DNA from: Caballeronia sordidicola | Lineage (GTDB): Bacteria > Pseudomonadota > Gammaproteobacteria > Burkholderiales > Burkholderiaceae | Assembly (NCBI RefSeq): GCF_001544455.2 | Contig: NZ_FCOC02000010.1 | Coordinates: 62,001-126,000 of the forward strand | DNA length: 64,000 nucleotides | Direction of reading: 5' to 3' | Made by a program: the position numbers and the translations under genes | Part shown: positions 18,129 through 27,692 of the stretch, piece after piece | Position numbering within the stretch: the first letter of the stretch is position 1 | Layout of the letters: the number at the start of each line of letters is the position of its first letter | Notes under the pieces: model-generated | Told to the model about the DNA's origin: nothing | The model's database searches: none | The model's input: the letters and a program-made list of their open reading frames with translations, nothing else

Positions 18129-19118
18129 ATGCCGCTGACCGCGCCCGTACAGCACATTCACGGCAGCGACAGCGCACCGCTGAACTATTTCCTTCACGCG
18201 GCAGGTCCCGCGGCTGCTCCTACGCTTACGCTGGACTGGATTTTTACGGCTATCTGCGTTCTGGTATGCGTGATCGTCGGCGTCTTGCTGATCGTCGCAA
18301 TCCATCGGCGACGGGCAAACGCGCCGCTCGATCAACTCGTTCAGGGCAATGACGGCTTGCGATGGATCGTGATCGGCGTGGGTCTGTCAGTGCCCGTGCT
18401 TGTCGCCATGCTGGTCTATGCGCTCGTCACGCTCAACCGTGTCGCGACGCCCGCTGAAACGCCCGCATTGACGATTACAGTGACGGCGTACGACTGGTGG
18501 TGGAAGGTCGCCTACGACGATGCCGCCGACGCTTCCCTGCGTTTCGTCACCGCGAACGAAATTCATATTCCCGCTGGCGAACCCGTACGCATCAAGCTGA
18601 AAAGCGCGGACGTGATTCATACGTTCTGGGTGCCGAGACTTGCTGGCAAGACGCAGGCGATCCCCGGCCAGACCAATGAGCAATGGCTTCAGGCCGATGT
18701 GCCTGGGGTCTATCGCGGACAATGTTCGCAGTTTTGCGGCGCACAGCATGCGCATATGGCGTTCGAGGTAGTCGCCGAAAACCGTGCGGAGTTCGCCGCA
18801 TGGAGCGCGGCGCAAGCGCGCGTGCCCGCGTCATCGAACAATGCGAATGTCAGCGCCGGCAAAACCCTCTTCCTCGATAAATGCGCCGGCTGTCATGCTG
18901 TGCGCGGTTCGGACGCGCAAGGCGCTCAGGCGCCCGACCTCACGCATCTGGACTCGCGCCGGCTGATCGCGGCGGGCACGCTTACGAACACGGCGGAAAA
19001 CCAGCTTGCATGGATCACGGGTGCGCAACGCATCAAGCCTGACTCGCTGATGCCGGGCATTGCGTTGAAACGCGAAGAAGCGGCGAACTTGTCCGCGTAT
19101 CTCGCCACACTCAAATAG
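18129..19118 (+). CDS. coxM: Cytochrome c oxidase subunit II fused to cytochrome c (CoxM-like)
   Basis: A 329-residue subunit II with two membrane helices (~36-59 and ~79-101), a periplasmic cupredoxin domain and a C-terminal cytochrome c domain. The CuA ligands are all present: His164, Cys199, Cys203, His207 and Met210 (GQCSQFCGAQHAHM). The heme site is CAGCH (252-256) with a candidate axial Met in LMPG. The fusion and the order II-I-III match the alternative oxidase coxMNOP of Bradyrhizobium. No CtaG or other assembly gene is in the cluster. It lies 89 bases after ackA. Confidence 0.92.
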   Translation: MPLTAPVQHIHGSDSAPLNYFLHAAGPAAAPTLTLDWIFTAICVLVCVIVGVLLIVAIHRRRANAPLDQLVQGNDGLRWIVIGVGLSVPVLVAMLVYALVTLNRVATPAETPALTITVTAYDWWWKVAYDDAADASLRFVTANEIHIPAGEPVRIKLKSADVIHTFWVPRLAGKTQAIPGQTNEQWLQADVPGVYRGQCSQFCGAQHAHMAFEVVAENRAEFAAWSAAQARVPASSNNANVSAGKTLFLDKCAGCHAVRGSDAQGAQAPDLTHLDSRRLIAAGTLTNTAENQLAWITGAQRIKPDSLMPGIALKREEAANLSAYLATLK

Positions 19119-19139
19119 ACCAACGAGGAGCGACGGTTC

Positions 19140-21113
19140 ATGAGCGACCTGTCATCGGTGGATTCGCGTGTTCCTGAAACCGGCCGCGTGCCCGAGGGAA
19201 GCGCGCGTGAAAAGCGTCTTGCCGAAATATGGGAAACGGCGCCCGGCTGGCGCGGCTGGTTATCGACGGTCGATCACAAAAGCATTGGCTTGCGTTATCT
19301 CGTGACGGCGTTCGTGTTCCTGCTGATGGGCGGCGTGGAAGCGCTGATCATGCGCGTGCAGCTTGCACGCCCTGACGCCACCGTACTCACCCCGGAGCAA
19401 TACAGCCAGCTCTTCACCATGCACGGCGTAACGATGATTTTCCTCTATGCCCTGCCTGTACTTTCAGGGTTTTCCAACTACCTGTGGCCGCTGATCCTCG
19501 GCGCGCGCGACATGGCGTTCCCGCGCCTGAACGCGCTTTCGTACTGGCTGTTCCTCTTCGCGGGCATCTTCCTTTATTCGAGCTTTCCATTCGGACAAGC
19601 GCCCAACGCGGGATGGTTCAACTATGTGCCGCTGTCCGGCCTCGAATACAACACGGGTCCGAACATCGATATCTATGCGCTCGGCATGGTGCTGCTCGGT
19701 GCGTCGACCACGGTGGGCTCCGCCAATTTCGTGGTCACGCTGATCCGCATGCGCGCGCCGGGCATGTCGATCGATCGCGTGCCAGTGCTGGTATGGGGCA
19801 CGCTTACGGCATCGGGCGGCAACCTGCTTGCAGTGCCCGCGGTCAGCCTCGCGTTCTTCCTGCTCTGGCTCGACCGCCAGTTCGGCACGCATTTCTTCGA
19901 TGTCCTCAACGGCGGCCGTCCGTTGCTCTGGCAGCATCTCTTCTGGATGTTCGCCCATCCGTGGGTCTACGCCGTCGTGCTGCCAGCAATGGGCATTGTG
20001 TCCGACGCGCTGCCGGTTTTCTGCCGCCGCCGGCTGGTCGGTTATACGCCCGTGGCGTTGTCGACGGTCGCGACCATGGTGATTGGTTTTATCGTGTGGA
20101 TCCATCATATGTTCGCCACTGGCATTCCGGCGCTGGCGCTCGCGTTCTTCGGCTCGGCGAGCATGGTCATCGCGATTCCCAGCGCGGTGGCGACCTTCGC
20201 GTGGATTGCGACCATCTGGACGGGACGCCCCGTATTCAGGGTTCCGTTCCTTTACTTCGCGGGTTTCGTGCTGCTCTTCGTGATCGGCGGCGTCTCTGGC
20301 GTGATGACGGCCGCAGTTCCGCTCGACTGGCAACTCAACGATACCTACTTCGTCGTCGCGCATCTGCATTACGTACTGCTCGGCATCAACGTGTTTCCCG
20401 TGATTGGTGGCGTGGTGTTCTGGTTTCCGAAGTTCACCGGACGCATGATGACGGAACGATTCGGCAAGCTCACCTTCTGGGTGATGTTCATTGGTTTCAA
20501 TCTCGGCTTTTTTCCGATGCACATAGCGGGACTGCTCGGCATGCCGCGACGCATCTATACGTACTCCGGCGACATGGGCTGGAACACGGTGAACATGGTG
20601 ACGTCCATCGGCTCGTTCGTATTTGCGGCGGGGGTGCTGATGTTTATCGGCGACCTTGTGTGGAGCTATAAACGCGGGCCTGCCGCCGGCAAGAATCCGT
20701 GGGATGCGCCCACGCTCGAATGGTCGGTTTCGTCGCCCCCTCCGCCCTATAACTTCGCGACCATACCGGTTGTGGAAAGCGGTCATCCGCTGTGGGAAGA
20801 ACGCATCGAAGCAGGGAATCCGCGTGCGCGCCGGAGCGTGCTCGACGAAGGCATGATCCTCGATCACGGCCGCGAAGCGCTCGCCACGCGCGCGCTCGAC
20901 GGACGTCCCGACGCCATCCTGAAGATGCCCGGTGACTCTTACGCGCCGTTCTTCCTTGGCCTGTTCGCCACGCTGCTGTTCGCCGCCATGCTGCTGCACA
21001 TCTGGTGGCTCGCGTTCGCCACGCTGTTGGGATTCGCCGCTTCGCTCGTGGCATGGCTGTGGCCCGAGCGTGCGCTCGTTCAACGTGAACCTCAGGGAGA
21101 CGCGCTTGGCTGA
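19140..21113 (+). CDS. coxN: Alternative cytochrome c oxidase subunit I (CoxN-like), unusual proton channels
   Basis: A 657-residue heme-copper oxidase catalytic subunit. The active-site His273 and cross-linking Tyr277 (HPWVY), the CuB pair His322-His323, and the heme ligands in AHLHYV and TMHGVTM are present, so O2 reduction is plausible. The Asp at the D-channel entrance (ARDMAFPRLN) is kept. Two normally conserved proton-pathway residues are not: the Glu of HPEVY is Trp275, and the Lys of the TGIKIF stretch is Ala351 (SAVATF). A C-terminal extension with two extra membrane helices follows residue ~595. The start follows GAGGAG. Confidence 0.92.
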   Translation: MSDLSSVDSRVPETGRVPEGSAREKRLAEIWETAPGWRGWLSTVDHKSIGLRYLVTAFVFLLMGGVEALIMRVQLARPDATVLTPEQYSQLFTMHGVTMIFLYALPVLSGFSNYLWPLILGARDMAFPRLNALSYWLFLFAGIFLYSSFPFGQAPNAGWFNYVPLSGLEYNTGPNIDIYALGMVLLGASTTVGSANFVVTLIRMRAPGMSIDRVPVLVWGTLTASGGNLLAVPAVSLAFFLLWLDRQFGTHFFDVLNGGRPLLWQHLFWMFAHPWVYAVVLPAMGIVSDALPVFCRRRLVGYTPVALSTVATMVIGFIVWIHHMFATGIPALALAFFGSASMVIAIPSAVATFAWIATIWTGRPVFRVPFLYFAGFVLLFVIGGVSGVMTAAVPLDWQLNDTYFVVAHLHYVLLGINVFPVIGGVVFWFPKFTGRMMTERFGKLTFWVMFIGFNLGFFPMHIAGLLGMPRRIYTYSGDMGWNTVNMVTSIGSFVFAAGVLMFIGDLVWSYKRGPAAGKNPWDAPTLEWSVSSPPPPYNFATIPVVESGHPLWEERIEAGNPRARRSVLDEGMILDHGREALATRALDGRPDAILKMPGDSYAPFFLGLFATLLFAAMLLHIWWLAFATLLGFAASLVAWLWPERALVQREPQGDALG

Positions 21114-21717
21114 TCTGACGAACGATGCGCTGGACGCGGCGCGGCCGCTGCCCGTGGGCACGGCAGGACGGCACTCCGGCGGCTGGTGGGGCATGTGGAT
21201 GCTGATCGCAACCGAGGCGGCGCTGTTCGCTTATCTGATCTTCAGCTACCTGTATCTCTTCTCGCAGGGCGGCGGCAAATGGCCGCCCGATGGCATGCCG
21301 AAGATGGGGCCGGCGCTCTTCAATACCGCCGTGCTGCTGACCAGCAGTCTCTTTGTCGTGCTATGCGAGCACGCGGTGAAACGCGGAAGGCGACGCCTTG
21401 CAGTGATCTGGGTGGGCATTGCAATCGTGCTGGGCATGCTGTTCACAGGCGTGCAATTGAAGGAATGGCACGATCATCCCTATGGACCCGCGTCGCATCT
21501 GTACGGCTCGCTCTACTTCACCATTACGGGCTTTCACATGTTGCACGTGGTGGCTGGGCTTATCGTGCTCGGCTTGCTGCTGGCGTGGACCGCGCTAGGT
21601 TACTTCGATGACCGGCGCCATACGGTGCTGACTGTAGGCGGGATGTACTGGCATTTCGTCGATATCGTCTGGCTCTTCATCTTCACCACGCTTTATATCA
21701 GCCCTTACGTGCTCTAG
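21106..21717 (+). CDS. coxO: Cytochrome c oxidase subunit III (CoxO-like)
   Basis: A 203-residue membrane protein of the oxidase subunit III family with five hydrophobic segments and the family stretches WWGMWMLIATEAALF, GFHMLHVVAG and YWHFVDIVW. The TTG at 21106 is preferred as start: AGGGAG (21094-21099) lies 6 bases upstream, and the gene then overlaps the end of subunit I by 8 bases, implying translational coupling. Starting further upstream would add sequence unlike any subunit III. Confidence 0.88.
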   Translation: MADLTNDALDAARPLPVGTAGRHSGGWWGMWMLIATEAALFAYLIFSYLYLFSQGGGKWPPDGMPKMGPALFNTAVLLTSSLFVVLCEHAVKRGRRRLAVIWVGIAIVLGMLFTGVQLKEWHDHPYGPASHLYGSLYFTITGFHMLHVVAGLIVLGLLLAWTALGYFDDRRHTVLTVGGMYWHFVDIVWLFIFTTLYISPYVL

Positions 21718-21727
21718 GAGATACGCC

Positions 21728-22123
21728 GTGCCGGCACGCCGACCCATCGCGCTTCAGGTCATGCAGCAGATATACGCGCTGCTCGGCGCGCCGCTCGCGT
21801 GGATCGTGCAGATCTGCGTGTGCGAAGCGCTCGCGGCACAGGCGTGTTATCCGGCGCAGGATCCATTGGTGCATCCCAGGCTGCCGGCCTTGCATGCCTA
21901 CATTGGCGCGGTGAGTCTGGTGGCGCTTGCCGTCGCCTTGGGCGGCCTTGTCGCCGCCTGGCGCGGCTGGCGCTCGACCGGCGCGGGTAAGGAACCCGAT
22001 CCCGACCGCAGGGCCGCACGCTTCGTGTATCGCGTTGCCATCCTCGCGAGCCCCATGTTCGTGCTCGGCCTGATTGCGACGGCGCTCGCCGCGCTTATTG
22101 TTTCGCCGTGCAAACCCTGGTGA
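21728..22123 (+). CDS. Small membrane protein of the oxidase cluster
   Basis: A 131-residue protein beginning with GTG right after a TAGGAG site. It has three probable membrane helices (~15-35, ~58-80, ~100-124). No catalytic motif is seen. Its place between subunit III and the cytochrome c, with 10-base spacing, suggests an accessory or CoxP-like subunit of the alternative oxidase, but similarity to CoxP could not be verified by eye. Confidence 0.65.
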   Translation: MPARRPIALQVMQQIYALLGAPLAWIVQICVCEALAAQACYPAQDPLVHPRLPALHAYIGAVSLVALAVALGGLVAAWRGWRSTGAGKEPDPDRRAARFVYRVAILASPMFVLGLIATALAALIVSPCKPW

Positions 22124-22128
22124 GCCCG

Positions 22129-23400
22129 ATGCGATCCGCCATCTTCGCCCTCCTGTGTCTGTTTGCGCTTGTAAGGCAAACTTACGCCCAGGATGCCGGT
22201 CAGGCGCTGATCGCACGCGGCGGCTATCTGGCGAAGGCCGCGGACTGCGCCGGTTGCCATACCGCGCCCCAGGGCGGCGCGCCCTTCGCGGGCGGCCTCG
22301 GCATGGCCTCGCCCTTCGGCACGATCGTCAGCAGCAACATCACGCCCGACAAACAATACGGCATTGGCGACTACAGCTATGACGACTTTGCGCGAACCTT
22401 GCGCGAGGGCGTGGCGCGCGGCGGCAAGCATCTATATCCGGCGATGCCCTACCCGTCGTTCTCGAAGATCAACGACGACGACATGCACGCCCTCTACGCG
22501 TATTTCATGCACGGCGTTGAGCCCGTCGCCCGCGCTGCACCGCCGACAAAGCTGCCCTTCCCGTTCAATCAGCGCTGGGCGCTCGCCTTCTGGAATTTCG
22601 CATTCGCGCCAAATGGGCTGTATGTGGTCCGCGCGGATCGCGATGCGCAATGGAACCGTGGCGCGTATCTCGTGCAATCCCTGGGGCATTGCGGCGCGTG
22701 TCACACGCCACGCGGTCCGGCGTACCAGGAACGCGGTTACACCGAGTCGTCCCGGCAATACCTCACGGGCGGGACCAACGATCACTGGTTCGCCCCCAAT
22801 CTCACCGGCGACACGGGCGCTGGCCTCGGCCGCATGCATGAGGATGAGATCGCGACGTTCCTGAAATCAGGACATGGCGGCGGCCTGGTCGCTTTCGGCA
22901 GCATGGTGCAGGTCGTGGAAGACAGCACGCAGTACATGAACGACGATGACCTGGACGCCATCGCGCATTATCTGAAGAGCCTGCCGCCGGAGAAACCCTC
23001 AGGGACGTACGAACCTCGATCGCTTGCGGCAAGGCAGACAACAGCGGCGGCGCGCACGGGTAATATCGAACGGCCCGGCGCGGGAGTCTACCTTTCGTAC
23101 TGCGCCAAGTGCCACGGTGATCAAGCACAAGGCACGGCGCAAGAGTATCCAAAACTCGCGGGCAACCCGTCCGTGTTGAGCGCCGACACCACGTCGCTGA
23201 TTCGCCTCATGATCGAGGGCGGCAATTCGCCCGACACAAGACAAGGGCCGCCGCGCAAGAACATGCCCGCCTATGCGGGCACGTTGACCAACACCGAGAT
23301 CGCACAAGTGCTGACGTTCATCAGGACGACCTGGGGTAACAATGCGTCCCCCGTCACCACGCGCGATGTGATCCGCTTGCGCGACGAGATCCACAAGTAG
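22129..23400 (+). CDS. Triheme cytochrome c, probable electron donor to the oxidase
   Basis: A 423-residue exported cytochrome with three heme-binding sites, CAGCH, CGACH and CAKCH, one per domain. A clear signal peptide ends near TYA/QD. The three-domain layout is that of the membrane-bound cytochrome subunit of bacterial alcohol, gluconate or aldehyde dehydrogenases, but no dehydrogenase gene is adjacent, so it more likely feeds electrons to the neighbouring alternative oxidase. Start at ATG 22129 gives the best signal peptide; GTG 22120 (overlapping the preceding stop) is also possible. It converges with the hybrid kinase gene. Confidence 0.88.
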   Translation: MRSAIFALLCLFALVRQTYAQDAGQALIARGGYLAKAADCAGCHTAPQGGAPFAGGLGMASPFGTIVSSNITPDKQYGIGDYSYDDFARTLREGVARGGKHLYPAMPYPSFSKINDDDMHALYAYFMHGVEPVARAAPPTKLPFPFNQRWALAFWNFAFAPNGLYVVRADRDAQWNRGAYLVQSLGHCGACHTPRGPAYQERGYTESSRQYLTGGTNDHWFAPNLTGDTGAGLGRMHEDEIATFLKSGHGGGLVAFGSMVQVVEDSTQYMNDDDLDAIAHYLKSLPPEKPSGTYEPRSLAARQTTAAARTGNIERPGAGVYLSYCAKCHGDQAQGTAQEYPKLAGNPSVLSADTTSLIRLMIEGGNSPDTRQGPPRKNMPAYAGTLTNTEIAQVLTFIRTTWGNNASPVTTRDVIRLRDEIHK

Positions 23401-23408
23401 TGGCGCGC

Positions 23409-26400
23409 TCAAGCCTGTTTATCTGTATCACCGCCGCGCTCACCACCCGCGTCACCGTCGTGCGTTTCTCCACCATGCGCGCCGCGCCAGAAAAACACCT
23501 GCTCGACGGCGGCAATCAGCGCATCGAGCGAAACAGGCTTTGTCAGCGAAAGGTCGAATCCTTTTGCCCTTGACCCGTTCTCATCCACGCTTGCCGGATA
23601 ACCCGTCAATGCAATTGCGGGCAAGTTCGCGAACTGAGGGTTTGAGCGCACCTGGTCGATGAGTTCATGACCACTGATTCCAGGCATGCCGATGTCGCAA
23701 AGCAGAAGGTCGACAGGTTCATGATCGAGGTACGCAAGCGCTTCGCTGCCGCTGTGCGCAGTCATGACCACGGCGCCTTCGAGTTGCAGCAATGCGGCGA
23801 ACGCAATCGCGGTTTCCGCGTCGTCGTCGACCACGAGCGTGCGCACGCCCGCCAGCAAACCGTTGCGCTCCTGTTCTTCCGTGGTGGTCCGGGCAGGCCG
23901 GCCTTCCACGAGCGGGAGCCAGACGCTCACGGTGGTCCCGCGCCCCGCGCCATCCGACTGCGCGAGCACGCGGCCCGCGTGCATTTCCACGAGTTGCTTG
24001 ACCAGCGCGAGTCCAATTCCCATGCCACCGCCTGTCCTGCGGCGTGCTTCAATGCCCTGAGAGAACATCTCGAAGATGTGCGGCAACAACGACGCTTCGA
24101 TGCCAATGCCGGTATCGGTCACGTCGATACGCAGTTCGTCGCCTTCCCGGCTTAAGCGCACGGAAACCGACCCGCCGCGCGGCGTGAACTTCAGTGCGTT
24201 GCTCAGCAGGTTCCACACGATCTGGTCGAAGCGTACTAAATCCACCTTGGTCCATAGCGGCTCGTCCAGCCCGACGAACGACAGCGCAATACCGCGCGAC
24301 GCGGCTTCGGCCTCGGCGGCGGCTGCAATGGTTGCAAGCATCTGTGCGACGTCGCCCGCCGCGAGATTGAGCGCGAGCTTGCCCGTGCGTACACGCGACA
24401 GGTCAAGCAAGTCGTCGATGATCTTGGCCTGTCCCACTACGGCCCGCTGGATAGCCTGCGCTGCGAGCTGGATGACCTGCACGCCGCGCGCTTCCGGAAT
24501 GCGCGACAACATCTCCGCCTTCACATGGATCAGGTTGAGCGGATGTTTCAATTCGTGCGACAGCATGGCCAGGAAATCGTCTTTCAACCGGTTCGCGGCT
24601 TCGGCTTGCGCGCGCACGGCACGCTCTTGTGCAAGCTGGGTCTGGCGTGCATCGTCCTGGGTCTTGCGATCGGTCAGGTCACGCAGGATCTTTGCGTATC
24701 CGGTGAATTTTGGATCGTTGAGCGGCGTCACCACGCCGCTGCAATACACGCGGCGGCCGCCCTTCGCGACTTGCCAGCGTTCGTCGTCGGCGCGCCCGTC
24801 GTGCTGGGCGATTTCACGCTCGCGCCCAGGGGCGCCTATCTCGCGATCCTTCGAGGTGTAGATCACTTCTATATTCAGCCCGACTGCTTCGTGCTCCGAA
24901 TAACCGAACACACGCTCGGCGCCAGCATTCCAGCTCACGATACGGCCATCCGGGTCCTGCACGATGATCGCGAAGTCGTTGGTCGTCTGGGCTGCGAGCC
25001 GCAGGCGCTCTTCGCCGGCCCGCACGTTTGCCTCGGCGCTGCGGCGCGCGGTCGTTTCGATAAGACTCAGCAGCGCGCCGTCGATCCGATCGTCTGCCGT
25101 CCGGTATGGCAGCAAACGTGCGAGGAACCACCGGCCGTCGCTGGACGCCACTTCCCGCTCGATCAGCCTCAACGACTGGAATGTCGCGCTGACGTCATCG
25201 GCGAGTTCGGGGTAGTTCAGCTTGTGCGTGATGTCAAAGAGCGAGCGCCCCACGTCCGCGCCGATCAGGTTGAACACCGTGGCGGCGCTGGGCGTGTAGC
25301 GCTTGATGAACATCCCGCGGTCGACGAAGATCGTCGCAATGTCCGTGGACGTGATCAGGTTCTGCAGGTCGTCGTTGGCCTTGCCGGTTTCCTCGATTCT
25401 CGTCTGCAGTTCCGCGTTGACCGTGATGAGTTCCTCGTTGACCGACTGCAGCTCTTCCTTGCTGGTTTCGAGTTCTTCCGTTGCCGACCTCAGTTCCTCG
25501 TTGATGGCCTGCAATTCCTCGTTCGACGCTTTCAGTTCCTCGGTCGACGTTTCATACTGCTCGATAGTCGTCTGCAACTGCTCCTTGCTCAGGTGCAATT
25601 CCTGTTCGAGCTGCTGCATCACGGTCTCGTGGCCGGCATCGTATTGCGCCGCCACCACGTTTTCCGTCATCGCCTCCTGTACTTCATCGAACAGGACGAG
25701 GACGAAGTCCCCATCGGCGGCGGCGTCGTGAAACGGGCGCACCGTCATGTTCACGAAGGACGGATGCCCGTCACGCTGCAGCTTCACGCGGCGCGCTTCC
25801 ACGCTGTTGCCTGTCTGCACAGCCTGAAACAGCGCCGTGCGCAGGTCGAGCCGCAGTTCGGGCAACACGACTGCAATCAGGTTGCTCGATGGCTCGCCGC
25901 CGACATAACGCAGGAAACGGCCGGCGTTGTCGGACATGTGAACGATCTTCGAATCCCGGTTCACGATCACGCTTGGCGGCGCATATTGTTCCAGCACGCG
26001 CTGGTGCAACGCGTTGAACGAGAAGTTGCGGCGTCCCGGAACCATCGCGTACGCCCGCTCCTCATTGCTCGGAGCCCGTCCCGCGTTTATGGTCGGCGAA
26101 GCCAGCGCAGGACGGTGCGGCAACTTGGCCGCCTTCGCGCGATACACCCGGTTCTTCTTGTCCACGATCGTGAACAGGTCTTCCACCGAGTCGGCCGATT
26201 CGGAACTGCCAAGAAACAGATATCCGTTGGGATAGAGCGCGTAATGGAACATTTCGAGCACCTGATGCTGCACGCTCCGGTCCAGATAGATCAGCAGATT
26301 GCGGCAGGAGACCATGTCGAGGCGCGAGAACGGCGGATCGCGCAGCACGTTGTGCATGGCGAACAGGATCTTCTCGCGGATGCTCTTCACGACCTCGTAG

Positions 26401-27692
26401 TGCGCGCCCGTCTTGACAAAGAATTGCCGCAACGAAGACGGCGGCACATCCGTCATGATCGACTCCGGGTACACGCCGGCCCGCGCGCGGGAGACCGCGC
26501 TTTCGTCGATATCGGTGGCGAACACCTGGATATTGGCCGTCGAGCGAAGCAACTCACGCTGCTCTGAAAGCAGGATGGCAAGCGAATACGCTTCTTCGCC
26601 CGACGAACATCCCGCCACCCACGTCCTGACCTGATCGCCCTCGTTCTTGCCCTGGAACAGCGCGGGCAAGACGTCGCGCCCGATAGATTCGAAAGCTTCC
26701 CGATCGCGGAAAAAGCTCGTCACGCCAATCAGCATGTCCTTGAGCAACGCGCCCGTTTCGCGGCCGTTTTCCCTCAACAGGTCACGGTACGCAATCAGGT
26801 CCGGTACGCCGTTCACCTGCAGACGCCGCTCGATGCGGCGCAACATGGTGGCGCGCTTATAAAAACGAAAATCGTGGCCCGTGCGCGATCGCAAAGTGGA
26901 AAGGATGTCTTGCAGCGCTACCTCTGCTTCACCCCGGCGGTCGGCTCGCTCATTCGGGCTCAACGAGGGTGGATCTGCCTCCGGCAGCGCGATACGCTTC
27001 GCGTTGTTCCATATATCCAGCAACCGCTGCGGCATTTCCACGACAGGCATCACCAGATCGACCTGGTCTGTCTGGATGGCGTTCTGTGGCATCTCGGCGT
27101 ATTCGGCGTCGTTCGGTTCCTGCGCGAGCGTCACGCCGCCGCGCTCCTTCACGGTCGCGATGCCTACCGCGCCATCACTGCCGGTTCCCGACATGACGAT
27201 GCACATGACATGCTGGCCATGCGCCTCGGCGAGACTGCGAAACATCCGGTCTATGCTGACCGGGCGGCCGGTGTTGGGTTCGACATCGCGTGCATTCAGA
27301 TAACCGTCCGACATGGTCAGGTTCTTGCCCGGCGCGATGACATACACGTGATTCGGTTCAATTGGAATCGGCCCGCTGACCTGCAGCACACGCATGCGGG
27401 TCACGTTCTGCAGGACCTTGTCAGCGCTGCTGACGTGCTTCGCCGACATATGCAGGACGACAACGAACGCCATGCCCATATCCGCCGGGGCATTTTCGAA
27501 AAAACGCAGCAATGCCTGGACGCCACCTGCGGAGGCGCCTATGCCGACGACGGGAAAACTCAGCGAACTCGAACGGTGCGCGGAGCCCGGACCGTCATCG
27601 GCCGCGTTCTCATGACCGGTGCCATTGCTCTTCGGCGGGACCGTCGATGTTGATATCTCACTCACTCCAGGGCCTCGCTCGTGACGCTTCAA
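23409..27692 (-). CDS. CheB-CheR-PAS-histidine kinase-receiver hybrid protein
   Basis: A 1427-residue multidomain signalling protein. In order: CheB methylesterase (Ser54 in GASAGG, His81, Asp173 in SGTGSDG), CheR methyltransferase with its N-terminal helical domain (SFFRDREAFE; SAM site GCSSGEEAYS), a PAS-like domain, a long coiled coil near the middle with Glu/Leu heptads, two more PAS domains, a HisKA dimer domain with the phospho-His in MLSHELKHP, a HATPase domain, and a C-terminal receiver with Asp in LLLCDIGMPG. No transmembrane helix is seen, so it is cytoplasmic. No chemoreceptor or other che gene is nearby, so it probably serves a non-flagellar stress or light/redox pathway. Confidence 0.95.
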   Translation of the reverse strand: MKRHERGPGVSEISTSTVPPKSNGTGHENAADDGPGSAHRSSSLSFPVVGIGASAGGVQALLRFFENAPADMGMAFVVVLHMSAKHVSSADKVLQNVTRMRVLQVSGPIPIEPNHVYVIAPGKNLTMSDGYLNARDVEPNTGRPVSIDRMFRSLAEAHGQHVMCIVMSGTGSDGAVGIATVKERGGVTLAQEPNDAEYAEMPQNAIQTDQVDLVMPVVEMPQRLLDIWNNAKRIALPEADPPSLSPNERADRRGEAEVALQDILSTLRSRTGHDFRFYKRATMLRRIERRLQVNGVPDLIAYRDLLRENGRETGALLKDMLIGVTSFFRDREAFESIGRDVLPALFQGKNEGDQVRTWVAGCSSGEEAYSLAILLSEQRELLRSTANIQVFATDIDESAVSRARAGVYPESIMTDVPPSSLRQFFVKTGAHYEVVKSIREKILFAMHNVLRDPPFSRLDMVSCRNLLIYLDRSVQHQVLEMFHYALYPNGYLFLGSSESADSVEDLFTIVDKKNRVYRAKAAKLPHRPALASPTINAGRAPSNEERAYAMVPGRRNFSFNALHQRVLEQYAPPSVIVNRDSKIVHMSDNAGRFLRYVGGEPSSNLIAVVLPELRLDLRTALFQAVQTGNSVEARRVKLQRDGHPSFVNMTVRPFHDAAADGDFVLVLFDEVQEAMTENVVAAQYDAGHETVMQQLEQELHLSKEQLQTTIEQYETSTEELKASNEELQAINEELRSATEELETSKEELQSVNEELITVNAELQTRIEETGKANDDLQNLITSTDIATIFVDRGMFIKRYTPSAATVFNLIGADVGRSLFDITHKLNYPELADDVSATFQSLRLIEREVASSDGRWFLARLLPYRTADDRIDGALLSLIETTARRSAEANVRAGEERLRLAAQTTNDFAIIVQDPDGRIVSWNAGAERVFGYSEHEAVGLNIEVIYTSKDREIGAPGREREIAQHDGRADDERWQVAKGGRRVYCSGVVTPLNDPKFTGYAKILRDLTDRKTQDDARQTQLAQERAVRAQAEAANRLKDDFLAMLSHELKHPLNLIHVKAEMLSRIPEARGVQVIQLAAQAIQRAVVGQAKIIDDLLDLSRVRTGKLALNLAAGDVAQMLATIAAAAEAEAASRGIALSFVGLDEPLWTKVDLVRFDQIVWNLLSNALKFTPRGGSVSVRLSREGDELRIDVTDTGIGIEASLLPHIFEMFSQGIEARRRTGGGMGIGLALVKQLVEMHAGRVLAQSDGAGRGTTVSVWLPLVEGRPARTTTEEQERNGLLAGVRTLVVDDDAETAIAFAALLQLEGAVVMTAHSGSEALAYLDHEPVDLLLCDIGMPGISGHELIDQVRSNPQFANLPAIALTGYPASVDENGSRAKGFDLSLTKPVSLDALIAAVEQVFFWRGAHGGETHDGDAGGERGGDTDKQA

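Noticed and set aside
19464-21194. 576-codon frame opposite oxidase subunits I and III
   Set aside because: His/Glu/Arg-rich mirror of membrane-protein codons; the plus strand has unmistakable oxidase motifs.
24525-26567. 680-codon frame opposite the CheB-CheR hybrid
   Set aside because: Long only because of high GC third positions; no domain, while the other strand has eight recognisable domains.
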